From Evernia prunastri (taxonomy: Eukaryota; Ascomycota; Lecanoromycetes; Lecanorales; Parmeliaceae): 64,000 bases of DNA. Shown piece by piece: positions 46,230-57,252 of the stretch; the stretch's first letter is position 1, and each line of letters starts with the position of its first letter. Location: the NCBI GenBank assembly GCA_003184365.1, contig NKYR01000109.1, positions 1 through 64,000 of the forward strand, given 5' to 3'. The notes beneath the pieces are model-generated. The model saw only the letters and a program-made list of their open reading frames with translations, was not told the DNA's origin and did no database searches. Made by a program: the position numbers and the translations under genes.

Positions 46230-49200
46230 GGCATCAGCTGGGGCACAGTAAGTAAAGCGTTTTCTACTCCCTTGAAGTGGCTCACCAGACACGGCTGACA
46301 CATGCAAAGGGCTCTTCGTTTACCGATGACCTTAATAGACGCCGTATAGCAACTTCGATCCTGAACCCTTCTCAAGGCTCCTCTCTGCTACTCTTCTTCG
46401 ACTCCATTACGACCATGCAAATTCAAAAGCGTTGACTTTTCCTTTCCCATCCTTCAGAGGCGAGACACAAGAGAAGGAATCGAGGAAGCAGGCAAGCCAA
46501 ATGAAGTCGATGTTCCTACCTAGTTTTAATTATCTCGTACATATGCCATACCTCTTGCAAACCATTCATGTCTATGGATGTTTTTGGGTATCTGCTGCAT
46601 TGTCATAAATACGTGATTGTTTGCAGGCAACTTATGCGCGCGCCTAGAACCCTAGCGTCAAATCGCCACACCTTCAAAGCACAACTAGACCCGGGAGTTC
46701 CCGTCATAGACCCCCTTTTTCTTTCTGCAAAACATGTTGGTTCTGTACTAGAGATCAAAGCAATGAACGATCTAGAATAGACGCATTGCTGAAATCGAGC
46801 TGGGCCCAGTCAAGACAGTATCAGCTCTGCATCTGCATCTGAAAGTTCTCAAATCCCAGAGCTGCAAAGCACCTGCTTCAGATCAAGCCAAGGATTTCTC
46901 CTGATCCTACGACTCTCCAAAGCCCGACTTCCCTCACCCCAGCTCGCCTCTCGCCCATCCTCGGAGCTCTTCATCTAACGCAACTCGCCTTCAGCAAGAA
47001 CCGCTGCCCAGAACCACTGGACTTCCCTCTCACTTTTCGAACCTTCTGCTCTTTCTTACACCTCTCCTCCCACATCTGTAGCTTCGCAGTCTCCTTCTTC
47101 CCCCGCTCAGCTGCTCTATCGCTCAATGGCCTCTGCACCGTGTCAGTGTAGTTCAGACTCTCTGCAACGCGAACGTCGATTGCCCCGAAGAATCACTCTT
47201 TTTTTCACACAGGGATGCTTTTCTCAAAGGTAGGTCTCGCCCCCGATCCCGCTTCCGCTTCTGCTCCGTACCCGCAACGCCAATAGTTCTTTCCGCTCTT
47301 TTATCTAGTAAAACTCTTCAAAAGCCTTCAGCGTATCATCGTACCCTGTCTGCCGCCAAAGGTGGGTTCGGAGAAGGGTATCTTCGCGTTGTGGATGTCG
47401 GCTTAGACAATCGTCTCAGGCGAGGTAAACTGAGTTTTTATGGTTGGTGGGAGGGCGGCGGAGAAGGAGGAGTAGGAGGGGGAGGAGGAAGAGCAGGAGA
47501 AAGGGTGAAGTTGTCCTAGAAGGTCTGTCAGTTGCAGAGTGTGGAAGACCGAATTGAGGGTTAAACTCTTGGTTTAGTCCATATCTCGACACTAAGCCGT
47601 TTCGATTCCTGGTCGGCGGCTAGACAGTGGGGTTTTCTCGCCCAAAGCAGAGTTGGAAGAATGCTCGTAACAGGTAGCCGTGATAACTGTCTCGCCTGAC
47701 AGGACTGATGAGATCCAGTAAGGAGTCTAGCCGATGTTTGGCTTTGCTGCTCGGAGTCCTTTGTTGCCCTTTTCGATGCGTTGTAGAAGCACGATCTGCC
47801 GCAAGGTTTGGTGTCGAGAAACAATCTTCTCCTGGTTCTTATTGTCTTTGTCTTTTTCTCTTTGAAAAGTGTCTGTCAAACGCTGGTAAGGGGCATCGGA
47901 TGGTGATGCACTGAGCTTTGAAAACCAAGGTAGCAGGTGGCGCTGGTGAAAGAATTCAAAAAGGCCTACTGGAAAGTTACCGGCGTGCGGAATAATCTCA
48001 GATCGTAGTCCGATGCTGTTATCGATAACGCCGCTGGCCTAGAATTCCAGCGGCAGGTAAACTTCGGAGTTATCTTCAGCATTGAAGAGGCTACTATTAA
48101 ATGGTCACAGCATATGCTACGAGGAGCATTGCGAAGCCTGTTCAAGGAGTTTTTCGAACGAGACGTTAAGTCTCGACCATGGTGATTGATGCTTCATGCA
48201 CAAAAGACGAAGCAAACTTCCAGCATCCACCGAATATGACTGACAAACAATGCAGTCTTTCAATAACTTGATTGAGTCCTTGTCACCGTATAAGAGCCTG
48301 TCGACGCAGTAACCCCCTCTCCAGCACATGGCTTTGCAGCGCCGCAGGAATATAAGAGCAGGTCATCCAAGAGCACGCCTTGCACCCCAGCTTGTGAGTG
48401 ACTTCTTTCCGTTTTCCATCCCTGAATCCATCGTGGCCTGCGGAACAGGCTCCCAACGCTGTCTCTTTTAGGAGATACTTTTAGCCAGAGGTTGATCCGA
48501 TTCGCAGTGCTAATAAAACAGATTATTGGTCGCATCTTGATGGACGACATGAGGGTTAAAATGAAAATCTGCTTCCAGCATTCCATCCAAGCAGCCCAAT
48601 GACTGATCAACAGGTAACCGTTCAGCCTAGATGACCAGCCGCCCTGCCGGATAGATCGCCTTGTTCATACGCCCATGTCCCTCTTGATAATCGCTGGATC
48701 TTTCCTGGGACTCGCTGGTACGGCCAAAGCTTCCTAGATGACCAGCCACTCTCCTGGATAGTTTGCCTTAGTCCATACGCCCGCGTTCCTCTTGATCATC
48801 GCTGGATCTTTTCTGGAACTCGCTGGTAGGCCAAGCCTTCTCACAAAACTGGGGAATGAAGGCTTTGTCGAAACGGGGGAAGATTCGGTTGCCGAACAAG
48901 GCTTCAATAACGTTGGGCGCATTGATAGTACTCATTTCCACCAAGCGTATTTGCACACAATGTTGCTCTGGTTGATTATCTTTGAACGCATCCAGGCTTA
49001 GCATAGATCGGTCTTTGTGTACGACTTGTTATTCTTTGGTCCGGATATGTATGTTTTGTAGTGCTCGACTGCAGACGTTGTGGAGAGTGTTATCTGGAGG
49101 GACGTTAGAGATGATCAGAGCGTCACCATTGGTGCAATGTACTGGATTTGACGAGCCAAATTGTACGTTAAGCCAACCCCCGTGCTGAGTGTCGAGATGC

Positions 49201-49993
49201 TGAGACCAGAGCAGTAGCTCGAAAGAGGATCGTTGCAAACGGTGCTGGGTCGCCCTTACGACAGGACGCGGACTGGCGTGGAACAAAGCTTGCTCCGTAC
49301 GGCCAAAGGAAGGGGGTATCTATGACGGCTCGTAAGCAAGACTCGTTCCACACCACGATCATCAAGCAAGAAGAATTACTTTTGTATAGTATCAACTCTA
49401 TCGACACACACGAAGGATTGTGCCGATAGGCTGCAGACTCAGTCGTACATTGAAAATCGAAGCTGTAAGTTCTTCCTTCCTGTCTCTGTTGCTAAAGACG
49501 GGGCTATTGAGGAGGACTCTAAAAAGGAGGAAGGCCTCTGCTTCACCCAAAATTGCTTTCTGTTAAAGGACCTAAAAAAGAAAAGATAAAGAACTTTTGT
49601 GAATGGTCCAGAGCCCGTAACACATGTGAATGACAATCTAATAAGCGCGCTAAGAGATGATACCCGAAAGCTCTAGAAATTTTCACGCACAAGCTCACAA
49701 GCACACCAACACAACAGCCTCTACACCTACCTCACCAGTACCACCTTGCGGTCTTCTTCCTCTTTCATCAACTCGAAAGCACTCCTATCGTCAATAACCC
49801 TCGTCCTTTTCCTCTTTCAGCAGCTCGAAAGCACTTCTATCGTCAATAACTCTCCTTCTTCTTCATTCTCTGCATCTACCCAACCTTATCCTCGAAAGTA
49901 GCACCAATCCTCACCTTCAAAACGAGACTTTCTCTTACCGAACACCACCGGGGCTCCTTAAGGTATCACTACACGTCGCGGGCACCCAGCGAA
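46230..49993. other. intergenic region, pyrimidine-rich in part
   Basis: It opens with the 3' UTR of paralogue 2. CT-rich stretches at about 46900-47250 and 49680-49980 look like promoter/leader DNA of fungal genes. A 107-bp tandem duplication lies at 48627-48840. Minus-strand frames up to 116 residues show no recognised features. No gene is called. Confidence 0.35.
48627..48840. repeat. 107-bp imperfect tandem duplication
   Basis: Units 48627-48733 and 48734-48840 both start CTAGATGACCAGCC and share ATCGCTGGATCTTT and ACTCGCTGGTA, with roughly one base in seven changed. Head to tail without a gap. Non-coding as far as can be seen. Confidence 0.85.
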
Positions 49994-50736
49994 ATGCGGC
50001 AGGACAAAGGGTTCCATCCTCCTCCTTTATTTAGGGCGTTCAAGCGTGCAGACGACTTGCGTGCGGGCAAGCGCAAGAGATCACCAAGTTCGTTGCCGCA
50101 GGGGAAGCAGAACTACAGAACGCAACAGGCAGGAGAAGGTACATCGTTCCATCTTGCTCTACTGAGAGTGTTGAGCTAACGCTGACATGAACGACAGAGC
50201 CCAGAGTGCGACAGCCTATCGACCAAGCCCCCACCTTATTACCTACAAATGAGGCAGCAGCTACCACCAAAGAATCCTTCAACTTGACCTATCAAAGAGC
50301 AAGGACCCCTAGCACAGGACGTTCAGAGACTGTCAGACCTCTTATGCATCCACATCCCAAAGCGATGATGATCGGAAGCCCTCCAACCAGAAAACCAGCG
50401 AGGGCTACTGCCACTGAAAAGTCACCCACCTCGAGCGCTCACCAACACACTCAGACTACCTCCTACAAACGCACTAGCGGTCGGCCTCTTACTAGTGACC
50501 GCGACATACACCCAACCCGAAGTCCACATCTGGCCAACCCGACGGTGATCCCAACAGAAATTACCAGCTACGACCTGGCCCCACCTGGCCAATGCATGGC
50601 CTGGGACGATGTAGCAAGCATCAAACCCGACAAGTATACCTTCAGTGAAAACCCAGGCGCCGACTTCGAAGTCCGTCGAAGCCCGTTTGATCCCGTCAGC
50701 TCCACCTTTCAACATGCCGGTCTCAGACGATGTTAA
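49994..50736 (+). CDS. hypothetical basic, disordered protein
   Basis: Two exons, 49994-50138 and 50198-50736, joined by a 59-bp intron (GTACAT, branch GCTAAC or GCTGAC, ACAG), giving 227 residues. It is rich in Arg, Lys, Pro, Thr and Ser (FKRADDLRAGKRKRSPSSLP early on), with a KRKR stretch that could be a nuclear localisation signal. The C-terminal third is less biased (SYDLAPPGQCMAWDDVASIKPDKYTF, in part) and may be the conserved portion. No domain recognised. The CT-rich leader upstream fits a fungal promoter. Confidence 0.55.
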
Positions 50737-50862
50737 AGCTCGTCTGCACTTCAACCATTTTCTCGGCGCTTAGTCGTCCATCGATAGTGCAGATTTGTCT
50801 ACCTTGCTTAGTTGTCGACGACACTATTATCTAGCCCGGAACGCTTGCTATCATCTTTTACC

Positions 50863-51315
50863 ATGTCAAGCTTGGACGATATTAAAGCCCACCTACACCG
50901 TGAGGCCCATGAACTCCGCCAAGGGCAGACTGAGACTAGACAAGCACTGCAACTGCTAAACACTATATATATACTAATGCTATTAAACACTGCAGGAGAT
51001 CGCTACCGGACTGCCTATGAGGATAACCGAGCATGCAACGATCTTGTTAACTTGATTAGCCCTGCCTTTGATGAATTGATGCGTGACAACCACGCCTCAC
51101 ACGAAGATATGGATAGGGTCTATGCATTGCGCGTCGGTAAGAGCTCCATGTATCTCAAAGAGCAAAATGCCAGGCTAAAGCGAAATCTTGCAGCTGCACT
51201 TGGAGGTCGTAGTGGTGAGACCAGGAAGAAGCAACCTGAATTCGCCGCCTCAAATAAGCCCGACGATACGCCTTGCACGAAGAAATTGAAGAGTGGGGCT
51301 TTTACGTTTTGGTGA
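50863..51315 (+). CDS. hypothetical coiled-coil-like protein
   Basis: Open frame of 150 residues from ATG 50863 (in-frame upstream codons lack an ATG). The first half is helical and amphipathic (SLDDIKAHLHREAHELRQGQ, ETRQALQLLNTIYILMLLNT), followed by charged helices and a Lys-rich end (CTKKLKSGAFTFW). A stretch 50900-50995 has intron-like signals (GTGAGG, ACTAAT, GCAG) and is an exact multiple of three, so it could be a real 96-bp intron or coding. It lies 126 bases after the preceding gene on the same strand. No family recognised. Confidence 0.45.
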   Translation: MSSLDDIKAHLHREAHELRQGQTETRQALQLLNTIYILMLLNTAGDRYRTAYEDNRACNDLVNLISPAFDELMRDNHASHEDMDRVYALRVGKSSMYLKEQNARLKRNLAAALGGRSGETRKKQPEFAASNKPDDTPCTKKLKSGAFTFW

Positions 51316-51693
51316 GAGCTCCATACATATGAGCTCCGTATGAGCTCCGTATATATCTATATACAAAACCGGTGGTAGAGACAGATCGCAGCTTGACTGT
51401 GACAATCGGGAGTACGTATCCCCCTTTTCTTCAAGCCATGACTGAGTAGAGGCGCTTATGCATCCACAGGTCTATATATCAGATTCATGGAACGATGTAC
51501 CGAAGTTTACGAACGAGGTACATGCGATCTCTGATCCTTTGGAGGTGACCAGGAGATCTTTGGGTTCGAATTCGAGGTGTATGAGGGAGGTAACTACATC
51601 TCGGAGTACTGCAATGAAGCGGTAGAAGTTTACCGGAAGTCTCAGGTAGGAAGAAACTCTTAAGCAAGCTCGCATACTTCGACGCTAATCCAT

Positions 51694-52164
51694 ATGCAGT
51701 CCACCAATCTCCGTTCCGCAAAACCAGCAACGGGGAAGCCAGATCGCAAATCTCTCATGCTCAGCGAACTTGAGCCGCACATCCAAAACCAGAAGGACAG
51801 CCTTTTCCAAGATGATTCCACAGCGCTGCGTCGTTTGGGGCGTTGGGAGGGAACATTCTTTGATTGGGAGCAGGCTGCCGTGGAGCAGGATCCCTGCTCC
51901 GGAAGCAGATGCTCTTTCGGGTTTGTTTTCCTCGGTGCTTCGTTGGTTCCCTGTTCCAAAGGGTCGGCCTGGAATATATATAAATACCTCAATTTCCTGC
52001 CCATGATGGGATTCCGTTCCCAGACATGGCACCATACCCTGAGCCAACGATTCTGGCCCCAGTGGTCCTGGCAAATCAAGCCAGACTCGTCTACATGGAG
52101 TGGTCTCGTCCGCGGTAGCAAATCTGGTAGCCTCATTGGGAAGGCCGTTCCGGACAAAAGGTGA
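51694..52164 (+). CDS. hypothetical protein, 3' exon of an uncertain model
   Basis: Open frame ending at 52164 with a good intron just before it (about 51647-51700: GTAGGA, branch GCTAAT, GCAG), which joins in frame to an upstream exon containing EIFGFEFEVYEGGNYISEYC. Another strong intron signal (GTACGT to CCACAG at about 51414-51469) lies further up. The first exon could not be placed. The frame includes LSELEPHIQNQKDSLFQDD and LRRLGRWEGTFFDWEQ. Downstream, a different frame (52164-52573, GVLIHQNGDQASDVNLIAEF) also looks coding and may be a further exon or a frameshifted part. No family recognised. Confidence 0.35.
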   Translation: MQSTNLRSAKPATGKPDRKSLMLSELEPHIQNQKDSLFQDDSTALRRLGRWEGTFFDWEQAAVEQDPCSGSRCSFGFVFLGASLVPCSKGSAWNIYKYLNFLPMMGFRSQTWHHTLSQRFWPQWSWQIKPDSSTWSGLVRGSKSGSLIGKAVPDKR

Positions 52165-55100
52165 GCTTGAGGCAACGGGTCACAAGAGACACCAGCTTAC
52201 ACAGGTTCTCTTTCAAAGGCAACAAGGTGTGCTCATCCACCAGAACGGCGACCAGGCATCCGATGTGAATCTCATTGCGGAGTTCACACCATTCTTCCAC
52301 CTTACCGAAGCATGGACACACAACTATGTCAGCGTCCTCGATCAGCACAAAGACCATATCGTAGCAACAACTGTTAAAGATGGCTTGGAAGACATCACCA
52401 CGCTTAAAGTACGAGATCTCAAAAACACAAGGAATCAGAGGAAGGTCCCAACGCATTGGGAGCAGATACTGCCCTGGTCAAGAGTTTCGAGGAGACTATT
52501 GTTCAGCTGCTCGCGTTTCCGCTGCGTCGCACTCGCAGCTTCCGATCCCCAGTTGATATCGGCAGGCTATTGATCAACCAGCACTCTGGTCGGGAAATAA
52601 GGTCTCGCCGCATTTCGCCGCGCCAAACATGGCGGGCGTACAAACCGCGTTGGTAATACAGGAAAATGGAGAAGACACCGCCACCCTATCAACACCCTTT
52701 CACAAGACAAGGAAAACCAGAGGTACACCGCGCGTCCCTAAACAGCTCGTAGCGCGAGATGCTAACCCGGCGCCATAGTCAAGCACCCCATCGACACCAG
52801 TCGCCCAACCTCCTCCTCGGCATACCCTCCCATCACATTGCTCGCTGCGATGAGGTGACCACGTGTTCTGGCCTCAGGCTGTTCCTTCCTCGCATCCTCG
52901 CTCCGTTCTATGATCCATCCGTCGGCGGTGTCGGCACGAAAAAGCCAAGCGAGTGAAGCGCATCAAGTCAAACACAGCAATCGCGAACTACCTCAACATC
53001 CTCGGATGCCCAGTGTGCAAGGTCGACGGTCGTTCCGCCTCAGCTCTCCACGCTCACCTGCTGCGGAAGCGCGAAGCCCGACACAGCCATGAATACCATT
53101 AATCAGCTTACCGCCAAATAATGCTTCTACAAAAAATTCTACGCTCAACGTGGCTCCGCTCTCCAATAACGCCTGTGATCAGCGTTGCAAGGCCAACTCG
53201 ACTCAGCCAGCTACGCTCTCCTCCAGCGCCTAGTCCGAACGAGTGAAGGCTTTGACGTAGGGATGAAGGGGAAACAAGAAATGGCATAACAAGGAAAATG
53301 TAAGGGGTCAATGAAGCGGATTTGATGGATGGCAGAAAATATCATGTATACAAAAGCGTTTGTTTATTTTTGCACGGTTGCATACCGCCCTGCTGCTTTG
53401 CGTTCAAGGGAGGAATTTACGAAGAGAATTTTCAGGTACACTTTTCCAGTCCCTCCTGAAGCACGTAGAATTTGTCAGTCACGGCGCCTAGAACATCTCA
53501 ACACGAGAACGGTCTTCCTCCAATCGTCTTCCATCCAGGCCCCCCCCGCCAACAAACATCCTCGTTACCAAAGCCCCACATATCCCCCGCTCACTCACCT
53601 CCCACGAAGAACCCATCATCTTCTTGCTCCCTTCCCATCTCCTTCTCCCACTCCCTACCCATCACGACCTGAGCGCACACAAACCCACAAGCGCCGCACC
53701 CCAGCAGCCTCTTACCATGAACCAACTCCCGCACGCCCTGAACAGCCGCGACACCAACGCTTCACAATCGAACTCAGTCACAGTTCCCAGATCCAAGACC
53801 CCAACCCCCGGAGCCTCTCCGCGTACATATCCATACAATTGCCGGCGTGTATCGATACGCGGATGCACATGCCGAGATCTTGGAATGACAAGTCGAGAGT
53901 GCAGCGGTCTTGGGTATTTTCAGTTGACATCATCTAATCCCATCCGAATTTCAGTGTTTGGTTGCTACCAGATTTTCCGTACAGTCCCGCTGACTAACTC
54001 AACCAACCTCTGCGTCTTTAGGTCAAGTCAACTCGTGCACCCTCAAACCCATCAAAAAGCGCGTGGCCAAAAGCACCCACTCCACCAGCGGCCGTTGCCA
54101 TATCTACATCCACCTTCGAAAGGCCCTTTCCTAACCCAACTCAACCCAGACCAACCTCTCTACAACCCCCCCTCCCCGCCCTCACCCACGAACACAGGCT
54201 CTAGAATGGTCGCCCAGAGGACACAGACTTAGAGGCGACCAGCAAGGACCGGGAACGAAGAGGATGAGAGCGAAGATATGGAGGCACCGTCATCTTAGAG
54301 AGTCAAATGCAAGGTACTGCCACTCCGGGGGGACGATCTGGGGGGCATTTGGTATTGAGGCAAATCGGGCTGTACGTGATGCCGAGGGACTATATGGGAG
54401 CGCAGAGTACACGAAGAATTGCTTTCAAATATATCTTCTGATTGCCTTGTTTGCTTCTCTTTTCAGAAGCGTTGAACTCGACCTTAATCCAGACATGACC
54501 GCAAGGCCGAGTGAGGCAAAGAACAGCTCCATCATAGTGCTTTGGGGACGCCCCTCCGACGCAGGAACTAAACACACCCATAATCACACACTACCCTCTC
54601 CCCTGCATCTCACCCCCATCGACCACATCCTCTCCCGATCTACACCCCCAGCACCAGCCCCACAGACACCCGCCCTCACCCCGCAACCCCCAACGCTCAA
54701 GTGGAACCAAACCTAGAACCATCACAGAAACCCTCTCAGCCACCCGACCCCCAGCAACGCCCGTCAGTTCTGCAAACATCGCATACAAATACAGCCCATC
54801 TACACGTTCAGCCACACACACACACACATACACACATGTATCACGTTACGCACATCATAGATAGATTTTCCGACCACGGACGGCGATGAAGGGAAGTGTG
54901 GTAAAGTATCCTTGCCGGATTGGGGATATGGGATTTCAGCAGAAGTCTGGCTGTCGAATACGTGAAGGGGTGTGAAAGGTGAAATGGGATAATTTCATTG
55001 AATGGTTGTAGAGCATGTCAGATTGCCGCGACGCGATGGATTACGGTCTGACTCCCCGGGATGTAGACGTTATCGATGGTAGTTAGTCAAGCGTAGTGCC

Positions 55101-56748
55101 GATACGTCTTGGGAGCAAAGGGGCAGACGTGTAATCTCCTGAGGGTGGTCATTGCTGAGAAGTGGCTTTAAGTAGTAAGATTGTCGTAGATGGCAAAGAG
55201 ATGGCTTTTAGATGTCGACTAAGCATGATTCCAATCCCGCGAAATAGCCCCATCACAAAAACACGCACGTTTCAAAACCGGGTTTAAGATGGCATGTAGA
55301 TTTCAAGCAAGCATAACTCCGAAGCACCGGCCCCCCCCCCTCGACCATTAGACGGTGCTCGTTCTATGTAGTGCGTTTAAGATAGTAGATAGGAACAGCT
55401 CCAGTCAAACATTTGTAGCTAGGTACCAAGCCGGTGACACAGGTAGCCCATTTTCTGTGCGCTGGGAATCTATAAAAGCGACATTAGCTTCCGCATGAAG
55501 GAAGTTTGACAAACTCGCTATGAATGTCTGAGGGGACAGCGATGCTTACTCTTTATAACGGTGCGGTGGTATGGAAAAGGTCATGTCACATGTGAGGGAG
55601 ATAGGGTCCATTGGTGACATGAGTGGGGACCGGTTTTTTTGTGTCTTTCATGGAAAGTTGGAGGATTCTGCGAGATGGTGTTCGACGGTAGAGGAGGGGA
55701 GGAGGCTGTCGAAGGGGCTCAATGGTAGAGGAGGAGAGGAGGCTGTCAGTTGGATTCAACGGTAGAGGATGTCTGGGGCGATCGCAGGATGAGGGTAGTC
55801 GAGCGTCAAGTTACTGACTCCAGATGATGGTCGACGGAGACTCTTAGATTCTGCGTCTGCAGTCGGCGCAGCGGCACGCAGCTCCGTGCTGTTGCCTTAG
55901 GATCCGTGCCCGACGGTATTCTAATAACTTGCTTCCAAGCGAAAAGGTGATAAGAGGAAGAATGTATGGCCGAATTTCCTCTGGGAAGGCGACTTCAAAC
56001 TTGTGATAGAGATATAGAATCTGCAGGCATTTAGCAAGTGGTCCTTTAGGTCATAGACATCGAGGAGAGTTGAGACCTTGCGGAACATGAATGCTGTTTT
56101 CCGTGTGGAGTCTGGTGCAACGTTAAAGTTTCTTAGGCACCGTGGAGCGTTTTCCCTTGACGGCGGTGTAAGAAGTAGGATGCTGGAGCTGAGCTTGGGG
56201 GGGATGAAGGCTGTCTCTTCTAGAAGAGAGTCCTTGCTTGTTGAAGAAGAAGAGATGGAAGGCTTTCTGACGGCAGCTTGTGTAACGGCGAAGCTGCTTA
56301 TTTCTAGCTAGACGTTCTCTCTCCCTTGTTGAAAGTGTAAGATTCGTGAGTCTGGAGTTAAGCTTGAAGAAGATGAAAGGGGGCTCCTTAAAGTAGAGAA
56401 GTTCTTGGTTGTCAAAGAAGGGAAGAGAGGGATAAGTATTGCTGTAGCGTGTATTAAGGAAGTGAAGAGAGTGAAGGCTCGGCAGAGATTTTAAGGCAGG
56501 TCTCGGAGCTTTCCAGAGCCGCTGGAATAGGAGAAAGCCGGCATCATACGACTCACTTATCATTGGAGGAGCGGAGCGAGGCAAATTGCTGCGGCAGCGT
56601 CCAATCACGGCTCCGAAAGCTCTGGAGCCTTCCACCCACCACAAACAATGCAGCTCAACGGGAGCCATGCAAGTGATGTACACCCCGTGTTTCGTGGACT
56701 GAGCAGCTCTTCTCTTTGTTAGAGTTCGGTTTTCCTTTTCTAGTCCCC
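52165..56748. other. region without a firmly supported gene
   Basis: A coding-like stretch at about 52174-52573 (plus) may continue the preceding gene. At 52940-53102 (plus) a frame ends with GCPVCKVDGRSASALHAHLL, a zinc-finger-like Cys/His pattern, but lacks a start. Pro/Ser/Thr-rich frames at 53330-54720 are driven by C-rich low-complexity DNA. A CA repeat is at about 54814-54834 and GA-rich imperfect repeats at 55684-55768. The rest shows nothing. Confidence 0.3.
55684..55768. repeat. imperfect GA-rich tandem repeat
   Basis: A unit of about 40 bases containing GGTAGAGGAGGGGAGGAGG and GCTGTC occurs twice, with the start of a third. No coding frame is supported across it. Confidence 0.7.
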
Positions 56749-57252
56749 ATGGAGAGGCTTGAAGCTCTGATCACCTTTTCGATCCATCTTCTGGAGAGCA
56801 CCTTCGCCTTGGAACTCCGCCTTATGATCGACCATCTCTACCTCCTCCCCGGTTTTCCCCGAGCACTGCAAAGCAAGGTAGCGTTCAACATTGCCCAGAG
56901 CTGCACTACTCGCTCGAGAGTCGTCATCAGGTGTTTTGCTTCCCCTGGTAGTACCAGTGTGCACGCGCTGTACTTTCGGGGAGCTGCTACCGACGCTGAG
57001 TCCTCTCCTAGAAAGTGGCCACACGTTGTGCTCCTGAGAAATTCTTTCAACGCTGACCCCACTCATGCTAGGGCCGTACACTACCTAGTCACCCAGCAGC
57101 TTGACGACCTTCCCTCGCACTTCGAGCTAGCATTGTTGCAAAGCGAGAAGATCTCGACTTCCACCACCACACCACGATCGGGAGCTCCTCTCTCAAGCTC
57201 AAGACCACCCATAGTTCTGTCTGTCCAGACCACTCGCCATCGCTACTTGTAG
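56749..57252 (+). CDS. hypothetical protein, possibly truncated by an in-frame stop
   Basis: Open frame of 167 residues from ATG 56749. The first 60 residues are helical and hydrophobic (LEALITFSIHLLESTFALEL), followed by a mixed region (VVIRCFASPGSTSVHALYF) and a Ser/Thr-rich end. After the TAG at 57250-57252 the same frame stays open for another 95 codons to 57540, and a further open stretch with QSRLAALEKLVVESAWL lies at about 57700-57876. Either introns or mutations separate them. No family recognised. Confidence 0.35.
   Translation: MERLEALITFSIHLLESTFALELRLMIDHLYLLPGFPRALQSKVAFNIAQSCTTRSRVVIRCFASPGSTSVHALYFRGAATDAESSPRKWPHVVLLRNSFNADPTHARAVHYLVTQQLDDLPSHFELALLQSEKISTSTTTPRSGAPLSSSRPPIVLSVQTTRHRYL

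Noticed and set aside
51660..52175. 171-codon minus-strand frame
   Set aside because: The plus strand has matching intron signals and an in-frame upstream exon; the minus frame lacks both.
53329..54716. Pro/Ser/Thr-rich frames of up to 202 codons
   Set aside because: Driven by C-rich low-complexity DNA; all three frames look alike and no motif is present.
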